Assembly (NCBI GenBank): GCA_030847615.1
Contig: JAUMIR010000002.1
Location: forward strand, 285,056,028-285,120,027
Reading direction: 5' to 3'
DNA from: Gambelia wislizenii
Lineage: Eukaryota; Chordata; Lepidosauria; Squamata; Crotaphytidae
Length of the DNA: 64,000 nt
Shown: one piece after another, positions 1-10,088 of the stretch
Layout of the letters: each line of letters begins with the position of its first letter
Position numbering within the stretch: the first letter of the stretch is position 1
Position numbers and translations under genes: made by a program
The notes under the pieces: model-generated
Told to the model about the DNA's origin: nothing
Databases searched by the model: none
The model's input: the letters and a program-made list of their open reading frames with translations, nothing else

Positions 1-704
1 TCTAAACAACACAGGGCTCTTGCCCCGAATTGCCTCCAGACAGTCCTGATGATGACCGAGGCAAACCCAGGCCAAACCCATTTAAAACATTTTTAAAAAA
101 CACCCAGGAAACACGCAACATGTGGGAACACCCTGATGGGTCCAGTGTGGGAATGCAGGAGTCCATACCTGAATGCCGACTGCCGCTGGTGTTGCTCTGC
201 AGCCAGGAAGGAGGCCCCCACCATGTGACCAAGACCCCCTGCATGTGACCAGCCTTAACCACATGCTGAAGGCCTCCAGGCTTCAGAGAGTGCAACATGT
301 AACAGTAGGGGAGGCACCCGCCAATAAACGCCAGCATGCAGACTTCTGCCCATTTCATCACAGTAACAGGGTGGATCTGGGCCAGCTCTGGGGTTAGTAT
401 TCTGGCCAGTGTAGACATGCCCAGACTCTTCTGTTTGCTGTGATGCAATCTCCTTAGTCACTTTGTCTGCCCCCTTTTTTCAGATGCCTGAACTGCATTT
501 GTAAAAGCTCAACTGATATTTTAAGTTACTGCAATGCTAGGAACTGGGAGAATGAAGAAAAATTCATTGGGGAGGGCATAATTTATATTTGGGAGGCATT
601 GTCTATCCCATTCCCACCCCCATACCTACACAGCTGATAATACCAATATACCTTTCAGGCTTGTAGTGAAGATTACTGACAGTTCAGATGGGACATGACA
701 GCCA
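1..704. other. No gene recognised
   Basis: Unique-looking, AT-moderate sequence. Open frames on both strands are short, overlap one another and resemble no family I recognise. It lies beyond the 3' end of TRBC. I see no exon of EPHB6, the gene that follows TRB in mammals. Confidence 0.5.
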
Positions 705-1056
705 TGCTTAAATATTTGAAGGATGTCATACTGAGGATGGAGTAGGCTTGTTTTCTGCTGCTCCAGAGACTAGGACACAGAGCAACGGGTTCAAACTACA
801 GGAAAAAATATTCCACCTAAACATTAGGAAGAACTTCCTGATAGTAAGAGCTGTTTGGAAGTAGAATACACTGCCTCATAGTGTGGTAGAGTCTCCTTCT
901 TTGGAGGTTTTTAAACAGAGGTTGGATGGCCATCTGTCCAGAATGATTTGATTGTGTATTCCTACATGGCAGGGGGTTGGACTGGATGGCCCTTGAGGTC
1001 TCTTCCAGCTCTATAATTCTATAATTCTATGATTCTATGATTCTATGATTCTATGA
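705..1056 (+). mobile_element. CR1 LINE, 5'-truncated 3' end
   Basis: The translated sequence follows the C-terminal end of CR1 ORF2 (phenylalanine/lysine-rich segment, then the conserved '[23 protein letters not shown]'-like region, degraded by stops). It ends in the CR1 hallmark, tandem copies of ATTCTATG at about 1012-1056. The same segment recurs at 20100-20443 and 37440-37723. It is a dead, 5'-truncated copy. Confidence 0.9.
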
Positions 1057-1106
1057 GGTATGGAACACTCTAAAGTGATGTAGATATGCACATTATCTCT
1101 ATTGTG

Positions 1107-1252
1107 GCTAACACACATTGGAAACTGTTTAATGCAGTGTAGACGTGTAAATTGCCATTGCTTAAAAACAAATTGTAAGCCGCTCTGATAGCCTTTGTGG
1201 CTGAAGAGTGGGGTATAAATACCTAATTAAATAAATAAATAAAATAAATATT
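1107..1252 (+). mobile_element. tRNA-derived SINE, 3' part
   Basis: It carries the block 'GTAAGCCGCTCTGATAGCC', then GTATAAAT and an AATAAATA-type tail. The longest copy, with the tRNA-like head, is at 40172-40440; other tails are at 37784 and 48338. The head is missing here, and the copy directly follows a CR1 end. Confidence 0.8.
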
Positions 1253-2504
1253 CGGAATCCATATCCCTTGGGAAGCTACTTACCTGGTCAGATATAGGGA
1301 TGGGCAACCTGATGCCCCCCGATTAACCCTTTCCAGCACAGCCCATAATGGGGGGGGGGGAAATCCAGGAGTTGAAGTCCAACATCATTTGGAGTGCTGC
1401 ACTCTGCTCATCTAGCATCTAACATGACCACACATAAATCAGCTCTAGGAACCACAGCTGCCCTATGTGAGCTCTGCATCTACCTCCTAGGAAACCACTT
1501 TCAACACACTGTGACTTTACATTGCAAGGGACAGGTGTGCACTGATGCTGGCTGTAGGGTTCCTATTGAGGTAGGTGCTAAAAAGCAAGGCAGATGAGGT
1601 AGAACTTTGTGGGGCCCCATAAGCTAAGCACTCAGAGGGCAAAGCAGTAGTCTCCCTGTAGTATGTGGGGAAATAATCATTGTAATGTAAAAGCAATCTT
1701 GTGTACCTCATTCACATCCTAAGATAAGTCTAGGGTTTTTCCCTGCATGCCTTTTGTTCTCCCAAGTTCCCTTTCTCTTATTTCACTGGGCACTTCCAGC
1801 CAACTGGAGTGCTGGGTCATTCAACACATGACCTAATTTAAATTTTATTGCTCTGTGTAAGCTCTCTTTTAAGTTTGAGTCTCCATGAGGCTGGAACCAT
1901 CTTTTTCTCCATCTTAAGCCATCTTAAGCTATACCATCTTTCCTGCAACCATGCTATGATGTTTACCATGCAGCCTGTAGGCTGGGTGAGTTTTTTTCCC
2001 TACCCTAAATACCATTAGTTAGTTAGGAACCTCTTTTTAAAGTTTGTTTTAGTATGTAGATTGAGATTGATATACCTTCAGTAAACTTTGATTTGCATTT
2101 TAAAGTGACTCCTTTGTTTTGTAATGAGTCTAATTTAACTGAGTGATCTCAGACCTCTGAATACACTTTTTAAATGTTAATTGAGCTTAAGTCAGCATTC
2201 TTAAGTTTGCACTCTGCATGAAGTTAAAAGTAAATGAATGATTTTTAACTCTCTTTTTTAAAGGAGATAATTCTTGTTGCTTTTTAAAAGGACTAGATCC
2301 TGGAATTTTTAATACAGTTTTATTTTTTAGACTCATTACTCCTACACTCCCTACACCACCTTCTGGTAACTACTGTCCAGGAAGGAGAAGAACCACTAAA
2401 GTACAGTATCCTCAGTTCCCAAACCATAAGAGGAAGGTGACTGCTGGTGTCTAAAGTTGCTGAGACATCCTAAAGGAACATGATCATTCTTCCTCCCTTG
2501 TCTT
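1253..2504. other. No gene recognised
   Basis: AT-rich spacer with short T runs and no coherent reading frame or repeat that I can name. The open frame at 1394-1597 (+) shows no family motif and no splice context. Confidence 0.5.
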
Positions 2505-2632
2505 TCTCCAGGCAGTAGAAGTTTTTAAGCAGCGGTTGGATGGCCACTTCTCAGGGATGTGTTAGCTATGCTATTCCTGCTTTGGCATTGGGTACATTAC
2601 CCTTGAGTCCTTTCCAACTCTACATCATAGGA
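2505..2632 (+). mobile_element. CR1 LINE 3' fragment (short)
   Basis: The stretch 'TTTTTAAGCAGCGGTTGGAT' and what follows matches the 3' end of the other CR1 copies (VFKQRLDGH region, then the 'CCTTTCCAACTCTA' motif). Only the last ~130 bp are present and the ATTCTATG repeats are lost, so this copy is older. Confidence 0.75.
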
Positions 2633-3671
2633 TCAGAGCACCCCAAAAGCATTTTTCTTTCTGAAACCAGACTGAAAGAGCAGATCAAAATGGATCTCAA
2701 TTACCCATGTAAAGCAAGAATGAGTGGAGTTGCACAGCAATCATCCTCTTGAACCCCTTGCATTTGGGTCATGGTTTCCCTAAGCCCTGAGACCTAAGCA
2801 GGGTTTCTTAAGGAGTGATCTCACAACCACTTGGTTCAGGGTTTCTAGGACTGGTCTCTTTCCCAAGGAAGCATTAGCTGCAAGGAGAACTTATGGCCCT
2901 TCAAGATGTCATTTAGCCCTACCCAGTACACCCAGTAGTGAGGGATAAGGATAGAGGAGTTGCTTTCTAACAACACCCAGAGGGTTGCACATTTCCCCTG
3001 CCCTGCCCTTGACCTGACCTATCAATCCACCCCCCCAACTAGATGTTACGTGTTCCAAAAGAACAAAGGATGGTGAAAGAAGCTGCCACACACCAAGCGT
3101 TTCCTCCACATCCTCAGGCTGCAACCTGAATTCATCCAGCAAAATTAAGACCAGGCTGTGCACTAGATGCTGCACATCTTGTACCATCCAAGATACTGAC
3201 AATATGAGCCATTGTGCAGCCTTTGTGAACTCTTTGCAAGCAACTCACAGCAGCCCATCCAGACTTAATATTTCTCTGAGAACCAACCAGAAAAACAACC
3301 ACAGAGTACTTGGAAAAGCAGCGCCGAATAGTGGTCTGAGGACAGAGCAAAAAGAGAGGGGTTGGGTATGTTTGCCATGGCTACTGCCACAAACTAGGGC
3401 TCCAGAAACAGCTCCTAATTGCACTTCCACAGCCTGCATTTTTCCTCAAGTGTTTCATTATTCCTCATCTCTCCTTGGTTACCCAAGGGGTTAATTCAGA
3501 GTTATCTTGTTGATTCTTGCTAGCTCAAGCTCCCACTCCTCTTGGTTTCTCAAAACAGGTCATTAATGACACACAACAATCCCCTACCCCCCGCCACCCC
3601 AACAAACTTTCCATTTGAGATGTGGCACACTGGCCACAACCGGTGCACCTGCAACATTGAGCAAAAGGCTT

Positions 3672-3871
3672 TCAGCTGAGAGAGGAGACTGTGTGATAGC
3701 ATCAGGCCCTGAAACCACTGCTGAGGGTGAGGCATGTATGTTCGGTGCTATTTCTAGACTGAGAAGAAGGGTGAGAGATCCTCAAAGCGCCACACTGCAG
3801 TGAAACCAAGGCTGTGGTAACCACTGCTCAAGAGAAACTGTTGCACAAACAAATGTCAACCCACATCCTGT
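3672..3871. promoter_or_regulatory. Candidate TRB enhancer (RUNX/ETS/E-box cluster)
   Basis: Within 200 bp of non-repetitive DNA I see an E-box CAGCTG (3673-3678), AACCACT (3713-3719), a palindromic double RUNX site GTGGTAACCAC (3814-3824), and a minus-strand composite CAGGATGTGG (3861-3870). That composite has an ETS GGA core abutting a RUNX TGTGG core. RUNX, ETS and E-box sites are the working parts of known T-cell receptor enhancers, and mammalian E-beta lies a few kb 3' of the last TRBC. Here the distance from TRBC exon 3 is about 6.1 kb. This is inference from motifs; function is not shown. Confidence 0.35.
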
Positions 3872-3911
3872 TATGCTCCAAAGGCCCTCAAAATGTGCTT
3901 CTTTTCTTAAA

Positions 3912-4032
3912 GGATGAGAGAGTATGACTTGCCCAAAGTCACCCAGTGGGTTTCTATGGCTGAGAGGAAACTTGAACCTTTTTCTCCCAGAGTCCTGGTC
4001 CAATACTCAAACCACTATAGCATGATGGCTCT
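3912..4032 (-). mobile_element. Sauria-type tRNA-derived SINE, head and body
   Basis: On the minus strand it reads like a tRNA-derived Pol III unit: 'ATAGTGGTTTGAGTATTGGA' (box A region), 'GGTTCAAGTTTCC' (box B region), then 'CCACTGGGTGACTTTGGGCA'. This is the head and body of the SINE widespread in lizards and snakes. The 3' tail is not attached. Confidence 0.8.
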
Positions 4033-4404
4033 GTATGCCACAATACAGTGCAGCAAATGTTTGTTTGTTTGTTTGCTTGTTTTTTGGCAAGGAGGAACAT
4101 CCCTTCTCCACCCTGGCATCTGAAATGGTAGAGCCCAGGCACATGTCAGCCATTTTAGTGAAAAGAACTAGGGCTGAGATACTAAACAAGAAGAGGCTTG
4201 GATTTGGCATCTTTGTCACATCCTCTGTAGTGATGAAAACTGGCATTCTTAATACCTACTGTATAACTAGCAAATGTGGCTCCCTTTTCATAAAGGATAT
4301 TTTCCTTTAGGTCACAAGTATCTAGGATTCTCAGGGCATTGGCCCTCTTCTCTGGTCCTCAGGGGAAATGGGAAGGAATCTCAGGGCAAGAACACTTCTT
4401 TGAA

Positions 4405-4405
<1 letters not shown>

Positions 4406-4468
<63 letters not shown>
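4406..4468. repeat. Compound microsatellite (GT)n(AT)n
   Basis: About 17 GT units run directly into about 14 AT units. Short translated frames over it (poly-CV, poly-IY) are artefacts of the repeat. Confidence 0.97.
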
Positions 4469-4472
<4 letters not shown>

Positions 4473-5271
4473 TCTTATTTTTTTAGACTTAGAGGATGGG
4501 TTTTTTTTACACATAGAAAACATACTCTGTGCAACTGTGTTGATAGTTATAGTATCATGCTTTATGACATCACCAGGCGCCACCCCATGACATCACAAAG
4601 GATTGTCCTTAGGTCTCAGGTCTAGGCCCTGAAATCCCAGGGCCTGAAATAGTCCTAACCTGCCAATCCTACAAGTACAGTATCTCATTTTGTGTGCACA
4701 CCAGAGCATATGGCATTGTAGTAGGAAACGTTTGGTGCACTTTGTTGTGGCATGCAGAGCCAGCACCCTATAGTGGTTTAAATACAGCAAAGACTCAAGT
4801 TTTTTGTAAGAGGACTTTCCTTCGTATGGTCCCTCAGGCTCTTTCACCTCAATAGAAAAGAACAGCTGTTTCTGTGTGCCTGGTGTGCTCCTGCCTCCCT
4901 CTCTTTGGAGCTCAGGGCTCATGTTTCAGACTGGGAGGTTGCCAGAGTAATTCTGATTAACCAATTTTTTTTTTTCTTAGAAAGGTATATGGTTTGCTGG
5001 ATTATGATTGCTTCTGCTATGATTTAATTCATTGGCATGGCTAGCTTTGCTGTGCATTTCATATTTCCACCAGAATTTTGATGCTGTAAGGAGCCCTTAG
5101 GGAACAAAGTATTTGCAGGGTGAAAAATAAAAGTTCCAACAGCAAAAGCATGGTGGTTCATGTACCTTGAGAAGTTGGACAGAAGACAGAATTCAGGGCT
5201 GAGAAGGCTCTACTATTTAAAGGAAGCAGAGGGTCATTGCAACTAGTTCTTCTGGTCATCCAATACTTATG
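4469..5271. other. No gene recognised
   Basis: Spacer with no recognisable coding exon. The minus-strand frame at 4593-4922 has no family motif. I see nothing to annotate here. Confidence 0.5.
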
Positions 5272-5936
5272 GGACATTATCAGACTAGTGTCTTAAAATG
5301 CTGTATTTGTGAGATTGAGGAAAGTGGAAACATCGTGGTATTATAACTGAAATAATCAAACGTCCACCACTAGTGTTTTAGGAATGGGATTAAAGGTCCC
5401 ACTACAGCAGTACTTGTCTTTGCATTGCCTTCTAATAATGCTGTAATGTCCACTTACTTCCATTTTAGCTGAGGCATGAGATCTCAGCAGTTCTCACGAG
5501 AAGACGCAAGTCCGTGTAAAAACACTGAAAACACTTTAAAAAACAAATGAAATGCACACACAAGCACTGAAAGAAACATGAAAACGTGCCAGCAAAATGG
5601 GAAAGTTCATAAAAAGAACGTTTGGTCAATCACCTTCACATTATCACCTGGAAGTTTTCTTAGTAACAACGGGGACAGGGGAAACAGGACCGCCTATTCA
5701 TGCTGCAATGTCACAGTTACAGTGGGACATGGTTTCACACATCTTCAATGCCATGAAAAAAGCAGTATTGAAGATCTATTCATGGGTTAACCCATGAATA
5801 AAAAATGCCTTATTTGCGACTGGAGCACAGACTGGCCATGGGTATGGGACAACATTGTGTGATAGTGAAAACCCATTCCCGCTAATGTCTCATCGTAAAA
5901 TTGTGAAATTACAGTCCTGTCTGATAAAGTCCTCAG
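5272..5936 (-). mobile_element. Non-autonomous DNA transposon, copy A (inverted)
   Basis: The ends form a terminal inverted repeat: GGACATTATCAGAC on the left and GTCTGATAAAGTCC on the right (5923-5936). The interior is related, in reverse orientation, to copy B directly to its right; the shared blocks include 'TTGCTGGCA' and 'TTCTCACGAGAA'-like motifs. It carries no transposase. The same family appears at 38096-38680 and 42531-43113. Confidence 0.75.
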
Positions 5937-5942
5937 TGGAGA

Positions 5943-6472
5943 TTATCAGATGTGGCATATATGGCAAAAAGGCACCCATTTTGCATGACGCCATCCTTTG
6001 GCATTATGCAATTGTTAATAAGGCATTCTTTTTTATTGACGGTCCAAAGCCATGAATTGATCTGCAATAGTGTTTTTGTTGCAGAATTGCAAGCATTTGA
6101 ATCTGTGCCCCGTGAATACAGCATCAATGGGCAGTCACCGTCAGAACACTTCCAGGTGAGAACGTGAAAACTAGGTACCGAATGCTGTTTTTATTAAACT
6201 CCCCATTTTGCTGGCAAGTTTTTAAGTGTGTTTCAGTGCTTGTGTTTTTGTTTTGTTAATTTAGCTGTTTTTTAGACTTTTAACTGCACTCACATCTTCT
6301 CACAAGAACCGCTGAGATCACACACACCAGTGAACATGGAAGTAAACAGCGCTGGCAGTCATTATTACGTTATTACAGCAATGCCTGATAAAAAGGGTTA
6401 TTGTGCCAGGACACTTACGCTTTAAAATATGGTGGGACAGAAACATTTTTAGAGACTTGTCTGATAATCTCC
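5943..6472 (+). mobile_element. Non-autonomous DNA transposon, copy B
   Basis: The left end is GGAGATTATCAGATG and the right end GTCTGATAATCTCC. The interior shares ordered blocks with 38096-38680 and 42531-43113: 'TTTTTTATTGAC', 'GAATACAGCATCAATGG', 'AGAACACTTCCAGGTGAGA'. Only six bases separate it from copy A, which faces the other way. Confidence 0.75.
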
Positions 6473-9331
6473 AGTGTCTCAGTTCCATAATGCATGAATG
6501 ATCAAAATGTGTCCGTGGGTTACACACAGCCCCACACCAGGCTTTTTGTGTGTGTGGTTCCTGGCTCCTCAGTCCCCTTCCTTTTTTTCTGCTCCTTCCA
6601 GGAGGGGAAATTACTTCTGGCCCCCTCCAGGAATGGAAGATCACCTTTTAAATGGGTTGCAGGAGCTACCCCCAATTATTTAACCTTAAAAGGCTGTGTT
6701 TTTTTCAGATCCAGAAGTTGATCACTTCTACTTTTATTTTTCTTTGGGGAGGGTATTTTGGGCAGTTTGTGCAACCTCTTGAGGGCTCCGGGGCACAAAA
6801 TTGGTCCCCAGACACAATGAAGTTGCTCACCCCTCCCATTAATGCCAGACCTTGCTCAAAGGAAAGAAATCCACATTTAACAACAAAATTGTCCTCTCCA
6901 GTAGCACAGAGTAAAAGGAAAACCTCTCACCACCCTCTTGGCAAAGACAAGTATCTTTCAAAAATTTGTTGGCAACACTGCATTACCTTTTTTTTCCCTG
7001 AATGATCTTGTAACACACAGTAAATTATAAAATGAAACACAGGAAACTCATCAAAAATGTTCAGCCACTTTACTAAAATAGTAAAGTAAAGAATCAGAGA
7101 AAAATTACAAGATGTACCAGTGAAAGTTACACTTGTTTGTAAGGCATAGTCCTATGGACCCCACTAGACTTAGCAGGATGTACTTCTGAGTGAACAGGTA
7201 AAGGGTGTCTGCTGCCTATCCCTCCCTTTGAAAACCAAGAATACATTAAAGCTGCAATCTTATGCTGAGAGTAACTCCACAGAACTCTAGCAGGCTTCCT
7301 TCTAATGAGACATACATTGGCTTGCACTATAAAACTGCAGCTCTAAGCATACTCACTGCCCAAAAAGTATGGTTAATACTGAAAAAGAAACATCAGAAAA
7401 CTTTACAAAATGGTCTGTGGCTTCACTAAAATATGACAATTAACGAGTATCAACAAGTAATTACTAACTCAAAGCAGGTACAGTATTTTCATTTTGAAGA
7501 GAGAGAGCCAAGATGCTAGTCTAGATGCTGCAAGGCAAGAATGCTTTTCTCTTTCACTTTCTTCCCGGAATTCACTCAATTCAGGTAAGACGATCTCATG
7601 CACAGAGCTTCTGTGGCACCAGCAGTCATAAAACAGGAAAGAGATCACAACAGACTGTTAGTTCTGGGCAAAAGATGCCTCATCTGAACACTAGACACCA
7701 GAGTAACAATTGCAATGATTTTCCCACAGGAAACTTCTTCAGTTAAGAGAACAAAATGCAAAAGACTGGTCAGAAAACTAAAGAGTTTTTCTGCTCCTCT
7801 CACTGCAAAGCAACTACAGGCAAGCTTTTTATAGTATGGAGGTTTTTGCCTGGTATATTGGCCAGATGAAAAAGAAGATGAACTCCCTCCACTTTTAAGA
7901 GATGGGTAGAAGAGCAGCAGACATAGCTTAGGAGGAACTACACCTGTTGAAAGGTCTGCTTCTCCATAATTATTAAAGAAGCAGAACTGCTTTTTCACAT
8001 TTGGTCACTTTATCACCAGCTAATATCCACAGAGTAAATGGCTCAGGCTCAGAAGATGATTTATTTTTTTAAAGAAAAAGTTGGGATGGTTCATTTTCCT
8101 TTACAGTACTACTTCATACATTCAACAACAAGCAGTTGGGTGTTAGAAAAGTAAATACTTTACATGCGTAGGTGAGGTGGGCTTTAATTTATTATGTGAG
8201 GTTTATGGTTTGGGGGGGGGGAATCAATTAAGAACAAAAAAAAATAAGAGAATAAAATGGTATAGACAGGAGAGAAAGAATATGGATGCACAATGAATGC
8301 CGTACTACATGTTTCATTTAGTTCTGACTCTTGACACTAACCCCCCCTCTCTCTCTCCCTGGAGGGAAAAGTATCATTGGGAAGAAAACAGCTGTATAAC
8401 CTTTTTGCCACTTGCTGCTTAAATAAATGCTGGAAAAGGGTAATCAGTGTTGTAGTGGAGCCAGGTCTTGCAGCAAGGTCAAAGCACCTGGACTTCTTGA
8501 TTAGCCAATTCAGATAACGTCATCTGTCACTACTCTTAGGAGCAGGAATGGGTTTTTCCCACCAATGATATATTGTTGTGAGCTATCTCTGGTAAAATGC
8601 AAATTGGGGTGTGGGAGGGGGGTAGCTTGGACTTAAGTGAGCAACTAAGACCCATTAGAGTTACAAAACAGCCAGTCATGGTAGAGATAAAAATGCTACA
8701 AATAGTTTGTTGAGATGGATTAGAGAAGCAGCCTGCCTTTTAAAATCCTCTTTCAGGGTGTACTTAGAGGGACTGTCATGATGAGTAGCTTCACTTCAAA
8801 ATGTAGTACTACAATGCTGAGTGCAATTTTTTTAAAAAAAGAAAAGAAAACTATAGGAAAATTTGTATTAATCTCAACAGAAATTTTTATTCAGTAAAGA
8901 TTAATTGTTTCAAACTGAAATTCTTGTTCTAAAATAATGTGTTTGCTGACTTGTTATCTTTGTATTCCATTTCTTCTCCAGAAATCTTAGAACAGCCAAG
9001 CAATCTAGACCCACTTTGTTTCCACAGGGGTTTTAAACAGTGTTTTTAAAACCAAACTCTCTAAACACCAGTCTGAACCCTTAAAAAAAAAAAAACACCT
9101 GGAGAACATATAAGACAAGAAATCTCTTGTTCAATGGTACTTTTATTTTTGTCTTCCCAACAGACCACTTCAACTCATACATGCACATTAGGGGTGATGT
9201 AGCTCTCTGGCCACTGGATCCTTTTCTTCTGGTGGACCACTTTGTACCTGCTGGGATGCTTGAAAAGGCTCCTACTCTGAGTATGCCAGCAAAGCACTTC
9301 TCATGTTCTTAATCACTGAACAAAGCTTTGT
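6473..9331. other. TRBC 3' flank; terminal TRBC exon probably lies here
   Basis: No complete exon can be assigned. TRBC exon 3 ends with a donor at 9981, so at least one short tail and 3' UTR exon should lie at lower coordinates. Two plausible minus-strand acceptors are pyrimidine-rich tracts ending TTTGCAG, just right of 7798, and CCTTGCAG, just right of 7527. In the exon 3 phase the first gives an immediate stop and the second gives HLD then stop. I cannot choose between them. Confidence 0.35.
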
Positions 9332-9480
9332 TGTTGTCATGTCCCTTCAAGTCATTTCTGACTTATGGTGACCCTATCATAGGGTTTTCTTGGCAAAATT
9401 TGTTCAGAGAAGGTTTGCCATTGCCTTCCTCTGAGGCTGAGAGAATATGACTAGCCCAAAGTCACCCAGTGAGTTTTTAT
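9332..9480 (-). mobile_element. Sauria-type SINE, Bov-B-like 3' tail and body
   Basis: On the minus strand, 'CACTGGGTGACTTTGGGC' and 'GAGGAAGGCAATGGC' are followed by 'AGAAAACCCTATGATAGGG', 'CACCATAAGTCAGAAATGAC' and 'TTGAAGGGACATGA'. This is the Bov-B-like tail typical of Sauria SINEs. The tRNA head is missing. Confidence 0.8.
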
Positions 9481-9747
9481 GTCCATGTGGGGATGGGCTT
9501 CAGCTATTGCAAGATCCTGAGAATGCACCCTTGTTTTCTAAATATAAAAGTGTGTTGGTGGAACATAGACATTCCACTTAAGGAAGATTTATGTTCATGG
9601 CTATTGGAGGTGAAAACACCATGATCCTAAACAGGATTAGGAACTCCCTGTGGCTGATGTTAGCCAAAATGTAAAGAACGGAAGAGCTGATCATGGATCT
9701 CTAGATTCTCACCTAGTTTGCTCTAACAGTGTTCTAGGTATAAATAA

Positions 9748-9882
9748 GCGATGGGCAACTCTGAACCTCCAGATGTTGTTGGATTGCAGCTTCCATCATC
9801 CCTACCCACCATAGCCAATGGTGCATGATCCTGAGAGCTGCAGTCTGGCAACATCTGGAGAGCCACATATTGCCCATTCCTG
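9748..9882. mobile_element. Short palindromic MITE
   Basis: Left arm 'ATGGGCAACTCTGAACCTCC' with 'AGATGTTG' faces right arm 'CAACATCTGGAGAGCC' and 'ATTGCCCAT'. It has a non-coding interior of the common 'TTCCATCATCCCTACCCACC' type. Related copies lie at 13066-13198, around 24029-24168 and 31915-32345. Confidence 0.7.
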
Positions 9883-9981
9883 CTGTAAAAAATGGACTGT
9901 CCATGACAATATAACACATACATTGTAATTTCATGAGACATCAGTTGCCTCAGGATATAAAGAATCAACACTATTCATTAC

Positions 9982-10088
9982 CGTTTTTTGCAGCTTCAAG
10001 CCCATTACAAATGCCCCGTACAAGATACTCTTGAAAATGAGAAGAATGTATACCAGTTTTCCAAGGGTGGCTCTTCTAAGATATGTCT
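9982..10088 (-). CDS. TRBC: TRBC exon 3: transmembrane exon of TCR beta
   Basis: The exon encodes the membrane anchor of the TCR beta chain. The acceptor is TTTGCAG before 10088 and the donor is GTAATG from 9981. The first two bases complete a Glu codon with exon 2, 35 codons follow, and the exon ends in phase 0. Seen: TYLRRATLGKLVYILL, then IFKSILYGAFVMGLKLQKT. The lysine in FKSILYG aligns with the conserved lysine of the mammalian motif GKATLYA, which pairs with acidic residues of CD3 in the membrane. The basic end, KLQK, faces the cytoplasm. If the donor were not used, translation would run on about 16 codons to TGA. The terminal exon was not located. Confidence 0.9.

Noticed and set aside
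4339..4590. Frames rich in CV and IY repeats
   Set aside because: Direct translations of the GT/AT microsatellite.
7780..7800. A definite TRBC terminal exon at the TTTGCAG acceptor
   Set aside because: The acceptor looks good, but with exon 3 in phase 0 it gives an immediate stop, and a second acceptor near 7527 is equally plausible; left as a finding only.
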